Assembly: GCA_016703325.1 (NCBI GenBank)
Contig: JADJCH010000060.1
Location: 1 to 64,000 of the forward strand
DNA: 64,000 nt
Source of the DNA: Burkholderiales bacterium
Lineage (GTDB): Bacteria > Pseudomonadota > Gammaproteobacteria > Burkholderiales > Burkholderiaceae_C
Direction of reading: 5' to 3'
This document shows positions 35,157 to 44,172 of the stretch, piece after piece. The position numbers and the translations under genes are program-made. The notes under the pieces were generated by a model that made no database searches, was not told the origin of the DNA, and was given only the letters and a program-made list of their open reading frames with translations. The stretch's first letter is position 1. Each line of letters starts with the position of its first letter.

Positions 35157-36476
35157 CTACATCCAGCGCAGCGGCAACAGGCTGACCACCGGGAACAGCA
35201 GCAGCAAGACGATGCGCAGCGCATCCCAGGCCAGGAAGGGGAAGACGCCCTTGTAGGTTTCGGTCATCGGCACGTCTTTGGCGAGGCTGTTGACGACGTA
35301 GACGTTCAGCCCCACCGGCGGTGCAATCAGCCCGATGCCCACCGTCATCAGCACCAGGATGCCGAACCAGATGGCCTTGTCCTGTGCGCCCAGGCCCCAG
35401 AGGTCCAGGCCCATCACGGCCGGGAAGATCACCGGGATGGTCAGCAGCAGCATGGACAGCTCATCCATCACGCAGCCCAGCAGCACATACAGCGCCAGGA
35501 TGGCCGCGACGATGACGAAGGCCGGCACCGGCAGTGCGCCCACCCAGGCGGCAATGGCTGCGGGCAGCGCCGTGAGCGCCAGCGTGGCATTCATCATGTC
35601 CGCACCCAGGAAGATCATGAACACCAAGGCCGTGGTTTCCGCGGTGCCCAGCAGGCTGGCGAGGATGCCCGCGCGGTTCAGCTCACGCTGCGCCAGGCCC
35701 GCAATCAGGGTGGTGATGGCGCCGACGGCCGCGCCTTCTGTGGGTGAGAACAGGCCACCGTAGATGCCGCCGAACACCACCAGGAAGATCCCCAGGATCG
35801 GCCAGATGGCCAGCAGCGCCCGCCAGCGCTGGCCTGCCGGCACTGGCTCGGAGGGCGGCGCCAGTTCCGGCCGCATCCGGCAGGTCAGGCCCAGCACCAG
35901 GATGTAGCCGAACATGGCCAGCAGGCCGGGGATGACCGCCGCAGCAAAGAGTTTGGCGATGTTCTGCTCGGTGAGGATGGCATAGACCACCAGGGGCACC
36001 GACGGCGGGATCAGGATGCCCAGCGTACCCCCGGTGGCCAGCACCGCGGTGGACAGCCGGCCCTGGTAGCCGTGGGCCTTCATTTCCGGGTAGGCCACCT
36101 GGGTGATGGTGGCCGAGGTGGCCACCGAGGACCCACACACCGCCCCGAAGGCACCCGCGGCCAGGATGGAGGCCATGCCCAGCCCGCCGCGGATGTGTCC
36201 GACCCAGGCGGCGGCGGCGCGAAACAGGGCGCGGCTCAGCCCCCCCTGGGTGGCGAACTGGCCCATCAGCAGGAACAGCGGGATCACCGACAGGTCGTAG
36301 ACCGTCAGCCGGGCCACCGCACTGCCCTTGATCTGGTTGAGGAAGGCCGCCTCACCCGACAGCAGCCAGTAGCCCACCGCACCGGGAATGAACATCGCCG
36401 CGGCAATGGGCACCCGCAGCGCCATGAGCGCCAGCATGGCGGCAAACATGCCCAGGCCGACCAGGGTGGGGGTCAT
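35157..36476 (-). CDS. dctM: TRAP transporter large permease subunit (DctM)
   Basis: 439 residues and about 12 membrane segments. The family signature is clear: FMFIPGAVGYWLL-like start, GGLGMASILAAGAFGAVCGS, GILIPPSVPLVVYAILTEQN and GLIAPPVGLNVYVVNSLA. DctM drives Na+- or H+-coupled uptake of organic acids with DctQ and a periplasmic binding protein. The ATG overlaps the dctQ stop (ATGA at 36473-36476). It is the last gene of the dctP-dctQ-dctM operon. Confidence 0.93.
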   Translation of the reverse strand: MTPTLVGLGMFAAMLALMALRVPIAAAMFIPGAVGYWLLSGEAAFLNQIKGSAVARLTVYDLSVIPLFLLMGQFATQGGLSRALFRAAAAWVGHIRGGLGMASILAAGAFGAVCGSSVATSATITQVAYPEMKAHGYQGRLSTAVLATGGTLGILIPPSVPLVVYAILTEQNIAKLFAAAVIPGLLAMFGYILVLGLTCRMRPELAPPSEPVPAGQRWRALLAIWPILGIFLVVFGGIYGGLFSPTEGAAVGAITTLIAGLAQRELNRAGILASLLGTAETTALVFMIFLGADMMNATLALTALPAAIAAWVGALPVPAFVIVAAILALYVLLGCVMDELSMLLLTIPVIFPAVMGLDLWGLGAQDKAIWFGILVLMTVGIGLIAPPVGLNVYVVNSLAKDVPMTETYKGVFPFLAWDALRIVLLLLFPVVSLLPLRWM

Positions 36477-36985
36477 GCGCGGGCCTCCGGGTCGGCAACG
36501 TTGCCTTCTTCCAGGGCCAGGCCGCGCCACCGGCGCTGCGCCTGCCACAGCGCCACCGCGGCCGTCAGGGCCAGACCTGGGGACAGGGAGGCGTAGACCC
36601 ACCACATCGGCAGGTCCAGGATCATGGAGGCTTCACCTGCCTCCCGCACACCCTGGGCGCCCACGGCCGAGCGCCAAGCCAGCAACAGGCACATGGCGGC
36701 CAGCAGCATGGCGCCGGTGCTGTCCAGCCGCTGCTGTGCACGTGCTGGCCAGCCCTGGGTGAAGAAATCCACGATGATGTTGGCGCGCCGCCACTGCGCC
36801 CAGGGCAGGCACAGCGAAATGCACAGGGCGATGCCGAACTGGGTGATCTCGACGTCGCCCTGGACAGGGCGGGCCCAGAGCGCGCGACCGATGATGCTGG
36901 TGACCGTCATCACCCCCACCAGCACCGCCACGGTGGCGCCGATCACCGCAAACAGCTTCGCGGTGCGGCGCAGCCAGAGGTTCAT
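36473..36985 (-). CDS. dctQ: TRAP transporter small permease subunit (DctQ)
   Basis: 170 residues with four membrane helices. It has the DctQ pattern: an N-terminal basic start (MNLWLRRTAKLFAVIGA), GDVEITQFGIALCISLCLPW, and ANIIVDFFTQGWP. It pairs with DctM. It lies 46 bases after dctP and overlaps dctM by 4 bases. Confidence 0.9.
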   Translation of the reverse strand: MNLWLRRTAKLFAVIGATVAVLVGVMTVTSIIGRALWARPVQGDVEITQFGIALCISLCLPWAQWRRANIIVDFFTQGWPARAQQRLDSTGAMLLAAMCLLLAWRSAVGAQGVREAGEASMILDLPMWWVYASLSPGLALTAAVALWQAQRRWRGLALEEGNVADPEARA

Positions 36986-37031
36986 GTTGTTGTTCCGGCA
37001 AAGGGACGGTGGCTCTTCCGGGGAGCGAGCT

Positions 37032-38060
37032 TCACTTGCGGTACTTGGCCAGCAGCTCGCGGGCTTCCTTGAGCATTTGCTGGCCGGGCATGCCGCGTTT
37101 GTCCATGTCGGCCACCCAGGCGTCCACCAGCGGGGCGGAGGCCTTGGCCCAGTTGTCCAGCTCCGCGGCCGGAATGGTGTGGAAGACGTTGCCCCGCTCC
37201 TGCGCCGCCTTGCGGCCGGCGGCCTGGCTGTTGTCCCAGGTGCGGCCGATCTGCTGCGCCAGGGCCGCGCCGCTGTTGGCGTCGATCACCTTCTTCAGGT
37301 CCGCCGGCAGGCTGTCGTACTTGGCCTGGTTCATCGCGAAGATGAAGACGGCGCTGTACAGCGCCGGGCGGCTCGGGTCGGTCTCGCTGTGGTACTTCAC
37401 CATCTCATGCAGCTTCAGCGAGGGCATCACCTCCCAGGGCAGCAGGAAACCGTCGATCACTCCCTTGCTCACCGCGTCCGGCACGGCCGGCAGCGGCATG
37501 CCCACCGGATTGGCGCCCAGCGCAGCCAGCAGCTTGTTGGTCTGCCGGGTGGGGGCGCGCACCTTCAGACCCTTGAAGTCCGCCAGCGTGTGGATGGGCT
37601 TGCTGGTGGTGTGCACATACCCTTCGTCATGCACCCAGGTGGCCAGCAGCTTGGTGCCCGGAAACTCCTTGAGGGAGTACTTGTTCATGTAGTCCCAGGT
37701 GGCGCGGGCACCGGCTTCGGCCGAATTGGTCATGAACGGCAGCTCGAACACCTCGGTGCTCGGGAAGCGCCCGGCGGTGTAGCCCGGCAGCGTGATGGTC
37801 ACGTCGTCCACACCGTCCTTGATGCGGTCCACCAGCTGCGCGGGCGTGCCGCCGCCGCTCATGGCCGGAAGGATCTGGCACTTCAGCCGGTTGCTGCTCT
37901 CCTTGGCCACCTTTTCGCACCAGGGGGCGATGACGTTCACCGCGGCCATGGCCTGCGGGTTCCAGATGTGGTGGAACTTGAGCGTCACTTCCTGGGCGCC
38001 GACGCTCTGGCCCAACAGGCCGGCCGCGACGGCGATGGTGCCGAACAGGATCTTCTTCAT
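37032..38060 (-). CDS. dctP: TRAP transporter substrate-binding protein (DctP family)
   Basis: 342 residues from the ATG at 38058-38060. The signal peptide MKKILFGTIAVAAGLLGQSVGA is cut before QEVTLKF. DctP-family features: KFHHIWNPQAMAAV, LKVRAPTRQTNKLLAALGAN with the substrate arginine, and PLPAVPDAVSKGVIDGFLLPWEV. It binds an organic acid in the periplasm. The coregulated VanA-like oxygenase suggests an aromatic acid, which is inference. Three TGGATCCA sites lie within 195 bases upstream. Confidence 0.92.
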   Translation of the reverse strand: MKKILFGTIAVAAGLLGQSVGAQEVTLKFHHIWNPQAMAAVNVIAPWCEKVAKESSNRLKCQILPAMSGGGTPAQLVDRIKDGVDDVTITLPGYTAGRFPSTEVFELPFMTNSAEAGARATWDYMNKYSLKEFPGTKLLATWVHDEGYVHTTSKPIHTLADFKGLKVRAPTRQTNKLLAALGANPVGMPLPAVPDAVSKGVIDGFLLPWEVMPSLKLHEMVKYHSETDPSRPALYSAVFIFAMNQAKYDSLPADLKKVIDANSGAALAQQIGRTWDNSQAAGRKAAQERGNVFHTIPAAELDNWAKASAPLVDAWVADMDKRGMPGQQMLKEARELLAKYRK

Positions 38061-38123
38061 CGTGGGTCTCCTCACGTGGTGGGGGCAGGTCTTGAAAACG
38101 CTCACATGCTAGCGATCGACCCG

Positions 38124-38254
38124 ATTGGATCCATCGGGGGACACCCTAGCCCTCTGGGGTTCCGGGAATCTGGATCCATTTGATCTAAAACAAAGGGAAA
38201 TTGTCGGCGATAGGGTGGATGGGTGGTTGCTGAATTTGTTGAATTGGATCCAGT
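38124..38254 (-). promoter_or_regulatory. Three TGGATCCA operator-like sites upstream of the TRAP operon
   Basis: The palindromic core TGGATCCA occurs at 38126-38133, 38171-38178 and 38245-38252, in the 205-base gap between the oxygenase stop (38266) and the dctP start (38060). The first and third extend to ATTGGATCCA. The same core lies at the GntR/oxygenase divergent promoter. I infer binding by the adjacent GntR-family regulator. Confidence 0.65.
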
Positions 38255-38265
38255 AACGTGCTTTG

Positions 38266-39309
38266 TCAGCTCACCAGAACCGGCGCCTGCTCCGCGGCCA
38301 CCATCCGCTGGATGATGCGCCGCGCGTGGGCTCCACCGGCATCGATGTTCAGCGTCATCAAGCGGCGCTGCGGCCAGGTCTGCAGGTTGCGTTGCTGGCG
38401 CTCCAGCATCTCGCGGTCCTCCGAGAAGATGCGGCCCTGGCCCTCGCGGATCTGCCCGGTCAGCTCCGGGTCGGCGGGCTTGAAGCGCCGCGCCAGCCCC
38501 CAGAAGTACCACATCGTCTGTTCCGTCTCCGGCGTGATGAAGTCCACCACGGTGGCGGAGGTCTTGAACTCCAGCGGCGCGTCGAAACCGCCATGCCCGG
38601 CCACCGCCACGCCCACGTCGATCATCACGTGGCTGGGCGGGCTGAAGCGGCAGATCTGCCAGCGGTCCACCTTCTGCGTCGGGTCCATGCCGTTCATGCG
38701 CATGGCCATCTGCCAGAACGGCGGGGCGCCGATGCCCTCCATGTGCCGCTCCAGGATGACCTGGTCGCCGTCGCGCCGCGTCTCGCAGGGCGTCTCGTCG
38801 ATCTCAGGCTGGCCGATGCTGGTGGCGTGCACATAAGTCTCGTGCGTCAGGTCCATCAGGTTGTCGATCATGAGCCGGTAGTCGCAGGCGATGTGGTACA
38901 GCCCGCCGCCGTAGGCCCACTCCGGGCTGCCGGACCATTCGAACTCCGGCAGCAGCGCCACATCGGCCTGGGCTGCATCGCCCGGCCAGACCCAGATGAA
39001 GCCGTGCCGCTCCACCGTCGGGTAGGCCCGGATCGCCGCGAAGCGCTCCACCTTCTGCCCCGGCATCGAGCGGGTGCGGCCGTCGCAGCCCATCTCCAGG
39101 CCGTGGTAGCCACACACCAGCTGGCCCTTGCAGACCCGACCCAGCGACAGCGGTGCCCCGCGGTGGGGACAGAAATCCTCCAGCGCACTCGCCTGGCCGT
39201 CGGCATTGCGGTAGAACACCATGCGTTCGCCGCAAATCTGGCGGCCCAGCGGCTTGTCGGCCATGTCGTCGGGCGTGCAGGCCACGTACCAAGTGTTCTT
39301 CGGGAACAT
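38266..39309 (-). CDS. vanA: Rieske oxygenase, vanillate O-demethylase oxygenase subunit-like (VanA)
   Basis: 347 residues. The Rieske [2Fe-2S] ligands are C47 and H49 (FCPHRGAPLS), C66 and H69 (VCGYHG). The mononuclear iron site is in IDNLMDLTHETYVHA (D, H, H). The opening MFPKNTWYVACTPDDMADKP is typical of VanA and related aromatic O-demethylases. It needs a VanB-type reductase, which is not adjacent. The ATG at 39307-39309 has an AAAGGAGA ribosome binding site. It lies between two sets of TGGATCCA sites. The substrate could be vanillate or another methoxylated or carboxylated aromatic. Confidence 0.87.
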   Translation of the reverse strand: MFPKNTWYVACTPDDMADKPLGRQICGERMVFYRNADGQASALEDFCPHRGAPLSLGRVCKGQLVCGYHGLEMGCDGRTRSMPGQKVERFAAIRAYPTVERHGFIWVWPGDAAQADVALLPEFEWSGSPEWAYGGGLYHIACDYRLMIDNLMDLTHETYVHATSIGQPEIDETPCETRRDGDQVILERHMEGIGAPPFWQMAMRMNGMDPTQKVDRWQICRFSPPSHVMIDVGVAVAGHGGFDAPLEFKTSATVVDFITPETEQTMWYFWGLARRFKPADPELTGQIREGQGRIFSEDREMLERQQRNLQTWPQRRLMTLNIDAGGAHARRIIQRMVAAEQAPVLVS

Positions 39310-39330
39310 CCTCTGTCTCCTTTGATCTGA

Positions 39331-39344
39331 AATTGGATCCAATT
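39331..39344. promoter_or_regulatory. Perfect 14-bp operator palindrome between vanA-like and gntR genes
   Basis: aattggatccaatt, a perfect palindrome with the TGGATCCA core, lies 22 bases before the oxygenase ATG and 8 bases before the first gntR ATG. It is best placed to control both divergent genes. Confidence 0.7.
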
Positions 39345-39352
39345 TATCCAAA

Positions 39353-40177
39353 ATGAGCGCCAATCGTCAAGCGGTTACCAAAGAAGTGGATCCAATGGTG
39401 GGGGACTTCCCGGCGGCCGACGAGGCCGGGCCGGACGCGGAGGCCGGCATCGATGCCGCCTCCCCTGCGCTGCGCGCCGACAGCACCCCGCTGGTGGCCA
39501 CGCTGCGCAAGCGCATCATCGACGGCCACTACCCCCCCGGCGAGCGGCTGGCGGAGATCCCGGTGGCGGAGGCCTTCGGCGTCTCGCGCACGCCGGTGCG
39601 CCTGGCCTTTCGCACCCTGGAGCAGGAGGGCCTGCTCGAGAAGGCCGGCAAACGCGGCTACGCAGTGCGCGCCTTCTCCGAGGCCGACGTGCTCTGTGCG
39701 CTGGAGGTGCGAGGTGTTCTGGAGGGCCTGGCCGGCCGCCGCCTGGCCGAGCGCGGCGCCCCGCCCGAGGTGATGGCCGAGCTGCTGGCCGCGGTGGCCG
39801 ACGGCGAGGACCTGCTCGCCAAGGGCCACCTCACCGAGGCGGACATCGACCGCTGGAGCCGGCTCAACGAGCGGTTCCACCGCGCCATCGTCGAATCGGC
39901 CGGCAGCCGGGTGGTGGCCGATGCCATCGCCCGCAACAACCACCTGCCCTTTGCCTCGGCCGACTCCCTGGTGATCGACCGCGAGGCGCTGGACCGCGAG
40001 TACCACCGCCTGCACCTGGCGCAGATGCAGCACCAGCTCATCGTTGACGCACTGCAGCGCCGCGAATCCGCCCGGGTGGAGATGCTCATGCGCGAACACG
40101 CCTACATCGCCCTGCGGTACGGCCGCCTGTTCGGTCTGGCCGAGCGCATCAGCGGCAACATCGGCGGGCAGGGGTGA
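39353..40177 (+). CDS. GntR-family transcriptional regulator (FadR/FCD subfamily, VanR-like)
   Basis: 274 residues from ATG 39353, or 260 from ATG 39395. The winged helix-turn-helix (about 47-110) has LRKRIIDGHYPPGERLAEIP, VAEAFGVSRTPVRLAFRTLE and QEGLLEKAGKRGYAVRAFSE. An FCD ligand-binding helical domain follows (about 120-260). Divergent from the oxygenase gene, it probably represses that gene, the TRAP operon and itself, and is released by an aromatic acid or its product; VanR proteins behave so. A fifth TGGATCCA (39387-39394) lies inside the first codons and directly precedes ATG 39395. Confidence 0.9.
   Translation: MSANRQAVTKEVDPMVGDFPAADEAGPDAEAGIDAASPALRADSTPLVATLRKRIIDGHYPPGERLAEIPVAEAFGVSRTPVRLAFRTLEQEGLLEKAGKRGYAVRAFSEADVLCALEVRGVLEGLAGRRLAERGAPPEVMAELLAAVADGEDLLAKGHLTEADIDRWSRLNERFHRAIVESAGSRVVADAIARNNHLPFASADSLVIDREALDREYHRLHLAQMQHQLIVDALQRRESARVEMLMREHAYIALRYGRLFGLAERISGNIGGQG
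39387..39394 (+). promoter_or_regulatory. Fifth TGGATCCA site, at the gntR 5' end
   Basis: TGGATCCA directly precedes the in-frame ATG at 39395. If translation starts there, the site lies in the leader and could give tight self-repression; if it starts at 39353, the site is within the coding sequence. Confidence 0.5.
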
Positions 40178-40251
40178 TCCGATCCGGCCGGATTTGTCGC
40201 CCTTCCATTCATTCCCCTGTTCACCCACCTTTGCACCGGACCGCCTTCCCG

Positions 40252-40974
40252 ATGACCTCACCGACGCCCGACCTCAGTGCCTTCCCCATCACCCGCAAGT
40301 GGCCCGCCCAGCACCCCGAGCGGCTGCAGCTGTATTCGCTGCCCACGCCCAACGGCGTGAAGGTGTCGATCGCGCTGGAGGAGCTGGGCCTGCCCTACGA
40401 GGCGCACCTCGTCAGCTTCGAGACGCAGGACCAGTTCACGCCGGAGTTCCTGTCGCTCAATCCGAACAACAAGATCCCGGCCATCCTGGATCCGAACGGG
40501 CCGGGCGGGCAGCCGCTGGCGCTGTTCGAGTCCGGTGCCATCCTGATCTACCTGGCCGAAAAATGCGGTCGCCTGCTGCCCGCCGACCCGGCACAGCGCT
40601 ACCCGGCGCTGCAGTGGCTGATGTTCCAGATGGGCGGCATCGGCCCGATGTTCGGCCAGGTCGGCTTCTTCACGATCTTCGGCGGCAAGGACTTCGAGGA
40701 CAAGCGCCCCCGCGACCGCTACGTGGCCGAGTCGCGCCGCCTGCTGGGCGTGCTGGACCGCCACCTGACCGGCCGGGCCTGGATGCTGGGCGACGACTAC
40801 AGCATCGCCGACATCGCCATCTGGCCCTGGGTGAACAACCTGCTGCAGCGCTACGGTGCCGGTGAGCTGGTGGGCATCCAGGACTTTGCCGAGGTGCAGC
40901 GCGTCCTGGCCACCTTCCTGGCCCGCCCGGCGGTGCAGCGCGGGATGAAGGTGCCGGCTCGGCCGGCGGGCTGA
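40252..40974 (+). CDS. Glutathione S-transferase family protein (YghU/YfcG-like)
   Basis: 240 residues. The N-terminal thioredoxin-like domain has YSLPTPNGVKVSIALEELGL, SLNPNNKIPAILDP and LFESGAILIYLAEK; the C-terminal helical domain has LQWLMFQMGGIGPMFGQVGF and DDYSIADIAIWPWV. TPNG followed by NNKIPAI is typical of the Nu-class YfcG/YghU disulfide-bond oxidoreductases. It begins 74 bases after the gntR gene on the same strand and may be cotranscribed with it, serving aromatic catabolism or redox defence. Confidence 0.85.
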   Translation: MTSPTPDLSAFPITRKWPAQHPERLQLYSLPTPNGVKVSIALEELGLPYEAHLVSFETQDQFTPEFLSLNPNNKIPAILDPNGPGGQPLALFESGAILIYLAEKCGRLLPADPAQRYPALQWLMFQMGGIGPMFGQVGFFTIFGGKDFEDKRPRDRYVAESRRLLGVLDRHLTGRAWMLGDDYSIADIAIWPWVNNLLQRYGAGELVGIQDFAEVQRVLATFLARPAVQRGMKVPARPAG

Positions 40975-41109
40975 GGCACCGGCCTCAGCGCAGCTGCACC
41001 CCGGTGGCCTTCGCAATGCGGACGAAGGGCCGCTGCTCGTCGCGTGCGACCGTCAGGTCGATGCGCTGGGACAGCACCACATGGGCGTGGATGCGCAGTG
41101 GCCTGCGGC

Positions 41110-41421
41110 TCAGTGATAGTCGTCTTCCAGCTGGTGCCGCACAGCCAGGATGGTCACGGTGGTGGCGTCTTCCACTTCGAACAGCGCCACGTAGCCGCTG
41201 TGCCCGAAGGGGATGATCAGTTCGCGCAGGAAGGGGTTTGCGCCGGCTTTGCGGTAGATGAAGGGCGAGCGGCGCAGGCTTTGCACCGCGTCCACGATGG
41301 CGTTCAGCGCCCGTTCAGCGATGTCGAGCTCTTCAATGGTGGTGGCGCGGTCGAGCAGGTGGTCGTACAGCCGGTGCAGGTCTTCGCTGGCCGCCGCGCT
41401 GTAGCGAACCTGAAAGGTCAC
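41110..41421 (-). CDS. Type II toxin, RelE/ParE superfamily
   Basis: 103 residues. The ParE/RelE fold pattern is clear: MTFQVRYSAAASEDLHRLYD, RALNAIVDAVQSLRRSPFIY, LRELIIPFGHSGYVALFEVE and a C-terminal ILAVRHQLEDDY. Family members either poison gyrase (ParE) or cut mRNA on ribosomes (RelE); the sequence resembles the ParE branch. Its start overlaps the antitoxin stop (ATGA, 41418-41421). Confidence 0.85.
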   Translation of the reverse strand: MTFQVRYSAAASEDLHRLYDHLLDRATTIEELDIAERALNAIVDAVQSLRRSPFIYRKAGANPFLRELIIPFGHSGYVALFEVEDATTVTILAVRHQLEDDYH

Positions 41422-41702
41422 GACCGTGCCTTGGCCTGGAGCTTCGCCCGGGTCTGCGCCAACTTGTCGGCCAGTTCAGCGTGGACCGTGTCGGCCTCCA
41501 AGTAGCCGCCCGCAAGCCGCGCCGCATCCCTCGAAGCCAGGCCGCGCGCAATGAACTCGGCACGGACACGGCGGCGTTCGATGGTCTCGCGCACCGATGT
41601 TTCGATGAAGGCCGACAGCGTCTCACCGGCCAGGAGCACGCTTTCGGCCGCCTCGCGCAATTCAGGCTCCACGCGCAGCGAAGGCAGGGTGGCGTTTTTC
41701 AT
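41418..41702 (-). CDS. Type II antitoxin (YlcI/YnfO or ribbon-helix-helix type)
   Basis: 94 residues. The N-terminal LPSLRVEPELREAAESVLLA and GETLSAFIETSVRETIERRR form a ribbon-helix-helix-like DNA-binding region. The C-terminal half (HAELADKLAQTRAKLQAKAR) is a charged helix that would bind the toxin. The ribosome binding site is AGGAG. A 20-base palindrome lies 17 bases upstream of the ATG. Confidence 0.82.
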   Translation of the reverse strand: MKNATLPSLRVEPELREAAESVLLAGETLSAFIETSVRETIERRRVRAEFIARGLASRDAARLAGGYLEADTVHAELADKLAQTRAKLQAKARS

Positions 41703-41718
41703 GTGGAGCGACTCCTGT

Positions 41719-41738
41719 TGCGTTGCATTTGCAGCGCA
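41719..41738 (-). promoter_or_regulatory. Operator palindrome of the ParE-type toxin-antitoxin operon
   Basis: On the minus strand: TGCGCTGCA-AA-TGCAACGCA. The arms match at 8 of 9 positions. A possible -10 element TAAAAT (complement of 41738-41743) overlaps its upstream edge. The position fits autorepression by the antitoxin. Confidence 0.6.
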
Positions 41739-41786
41739 TTTTACGTTCGCCTGGGTGCCTGGGCGCCGGCCGGCCCTCCCGTTCGC

Positions 41787-43400
<1,614 letters not shown>

Positions 43401-43467
43401 GGCGGGCGGTCAACAAGAGCAGGCGCGTCAGGCGATGACGCGCGAAGCTGCCATTGTCGCCTGCGCC

Positions 43468-43797
43468 TCAGATCGCCTCCATCTGCGCGATCAGCCTGTC
43501 CAGCGGCCCCGACAGCAGCCCCCAGATCACCGAGTCATCCACGACCGAATAGGCATGCGCCAGGATGTTGCGCAGCCCGACGGCCCGCGGCAGATCCGCA
43601 ATTCGCGCTGCCGTGCCGGGATCGATCTGCCGCAGCCGCCCGAGGGCTTCACCGACGATGAAAAGCTGGCGCTCGACGGCCGAGCGCAGCATCGCGTCGG
43701 CCTGGTAGTCATCGAACGAACGGCCCTGCACGAAGTTCAGCGCCAGCCGCGCGGCACCGATGGCGTCGCAAAGGAAGGTGCGCGCATCAGGCGACAT
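43468..43797 (-). CDS. hepT: HepT-like ribonuclease toxin (DUF86)
   Basis: 109 residues, all-helical. The HEPN motif RX4-6H appears as GLRNILAHAYSVVD (R, then H six residues on, then Y). HepT cleaves RNA and is neutralised by the MntA nucleotidyltransferase, which AMPylates a tyrosine near this motif. It overlaps the mntA-like gene upstream by 11 bases. Confidence 0.88.
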   Translation of the reverse strand: MSPDARTFLCDAIGAARLALNFVQGRSFDDYQADAMLRSAVERQLFIVGEALGRLRQIDPGTAARIADLPRAVGLRNILAHAYSVVDDSVIWGLLSGPLDRLIAQMEAI

Positions 43798-44104
43798 GGA
43801 AGACCTGTTGCCGCTCCGTTGCCACCCGAGCGCGGAAGTGCGGATTGCGGATCGCTCGCTCGACCACCAGATCGACCGACCGGCTGAACAGCCCCTCCAG
43901 CCCTTCCTTCAGCGAGAAATAGGCGTCATAGGCCTCGACCGGTGGCAACTCATCGAAGGCAACGATGAAGTCCAGATCGCTGCGCCCCGGCTCGAAGTCT
44001 CCCCGCACTGCCGAGCCGAACAGATCCAGCCGCCGCGCGCGGTATCGCCGGCACAGCGCGGCGATGTCGTCGCGGCGGGCGAGGATGAATTCGGGCAGGG
44101 CCAT
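43787..44104 (-). CDS. mntA: MntA-like minimal nucleotidyltransferase antitoxin
   Basis: 105 residues from the ATG at 44102-44104. The nucleotidyltransferase signature is GSAVRGDFEPGRSDLDFIVA (GSx10DxD), and a third acidic position lies in SVDLVVERAI. In characterised HepT/MntA pairs the antitoxin adds AMP to HepT. An in-frame extension to 44176 overlaps the end of the TIR-STAND gene and is less likely, but close spacing (68 bases) suggests all three genes may share a transcript. Confidence 0.87.
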   Translation of the reverse strand: MALPEFILARRDDIAALCRRYRARRLDLFGSAVRGDFEPGRSDLDFIVAFDELPPVEAYDAYFSLKEGLEGLFSRSVDLVVERAIRNPHFRARVATERQQVFHVA

Positions 44105-44172
44105 GACTGCGATGGTAAGTCGATCGGCCGAGGCGCGGGGCCCGCTCAACCCCCGACCGCTGGCCGCTGGCG

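Noticed and set aside
40975..41109. Short minus-strand coding-like remnant between the GST and ParE-type genes
   Set aside because: About 38 residues can be read up to a stop codon, but there is no start, no ribosome binding site and no family I recognise; it may be noise or a relic.
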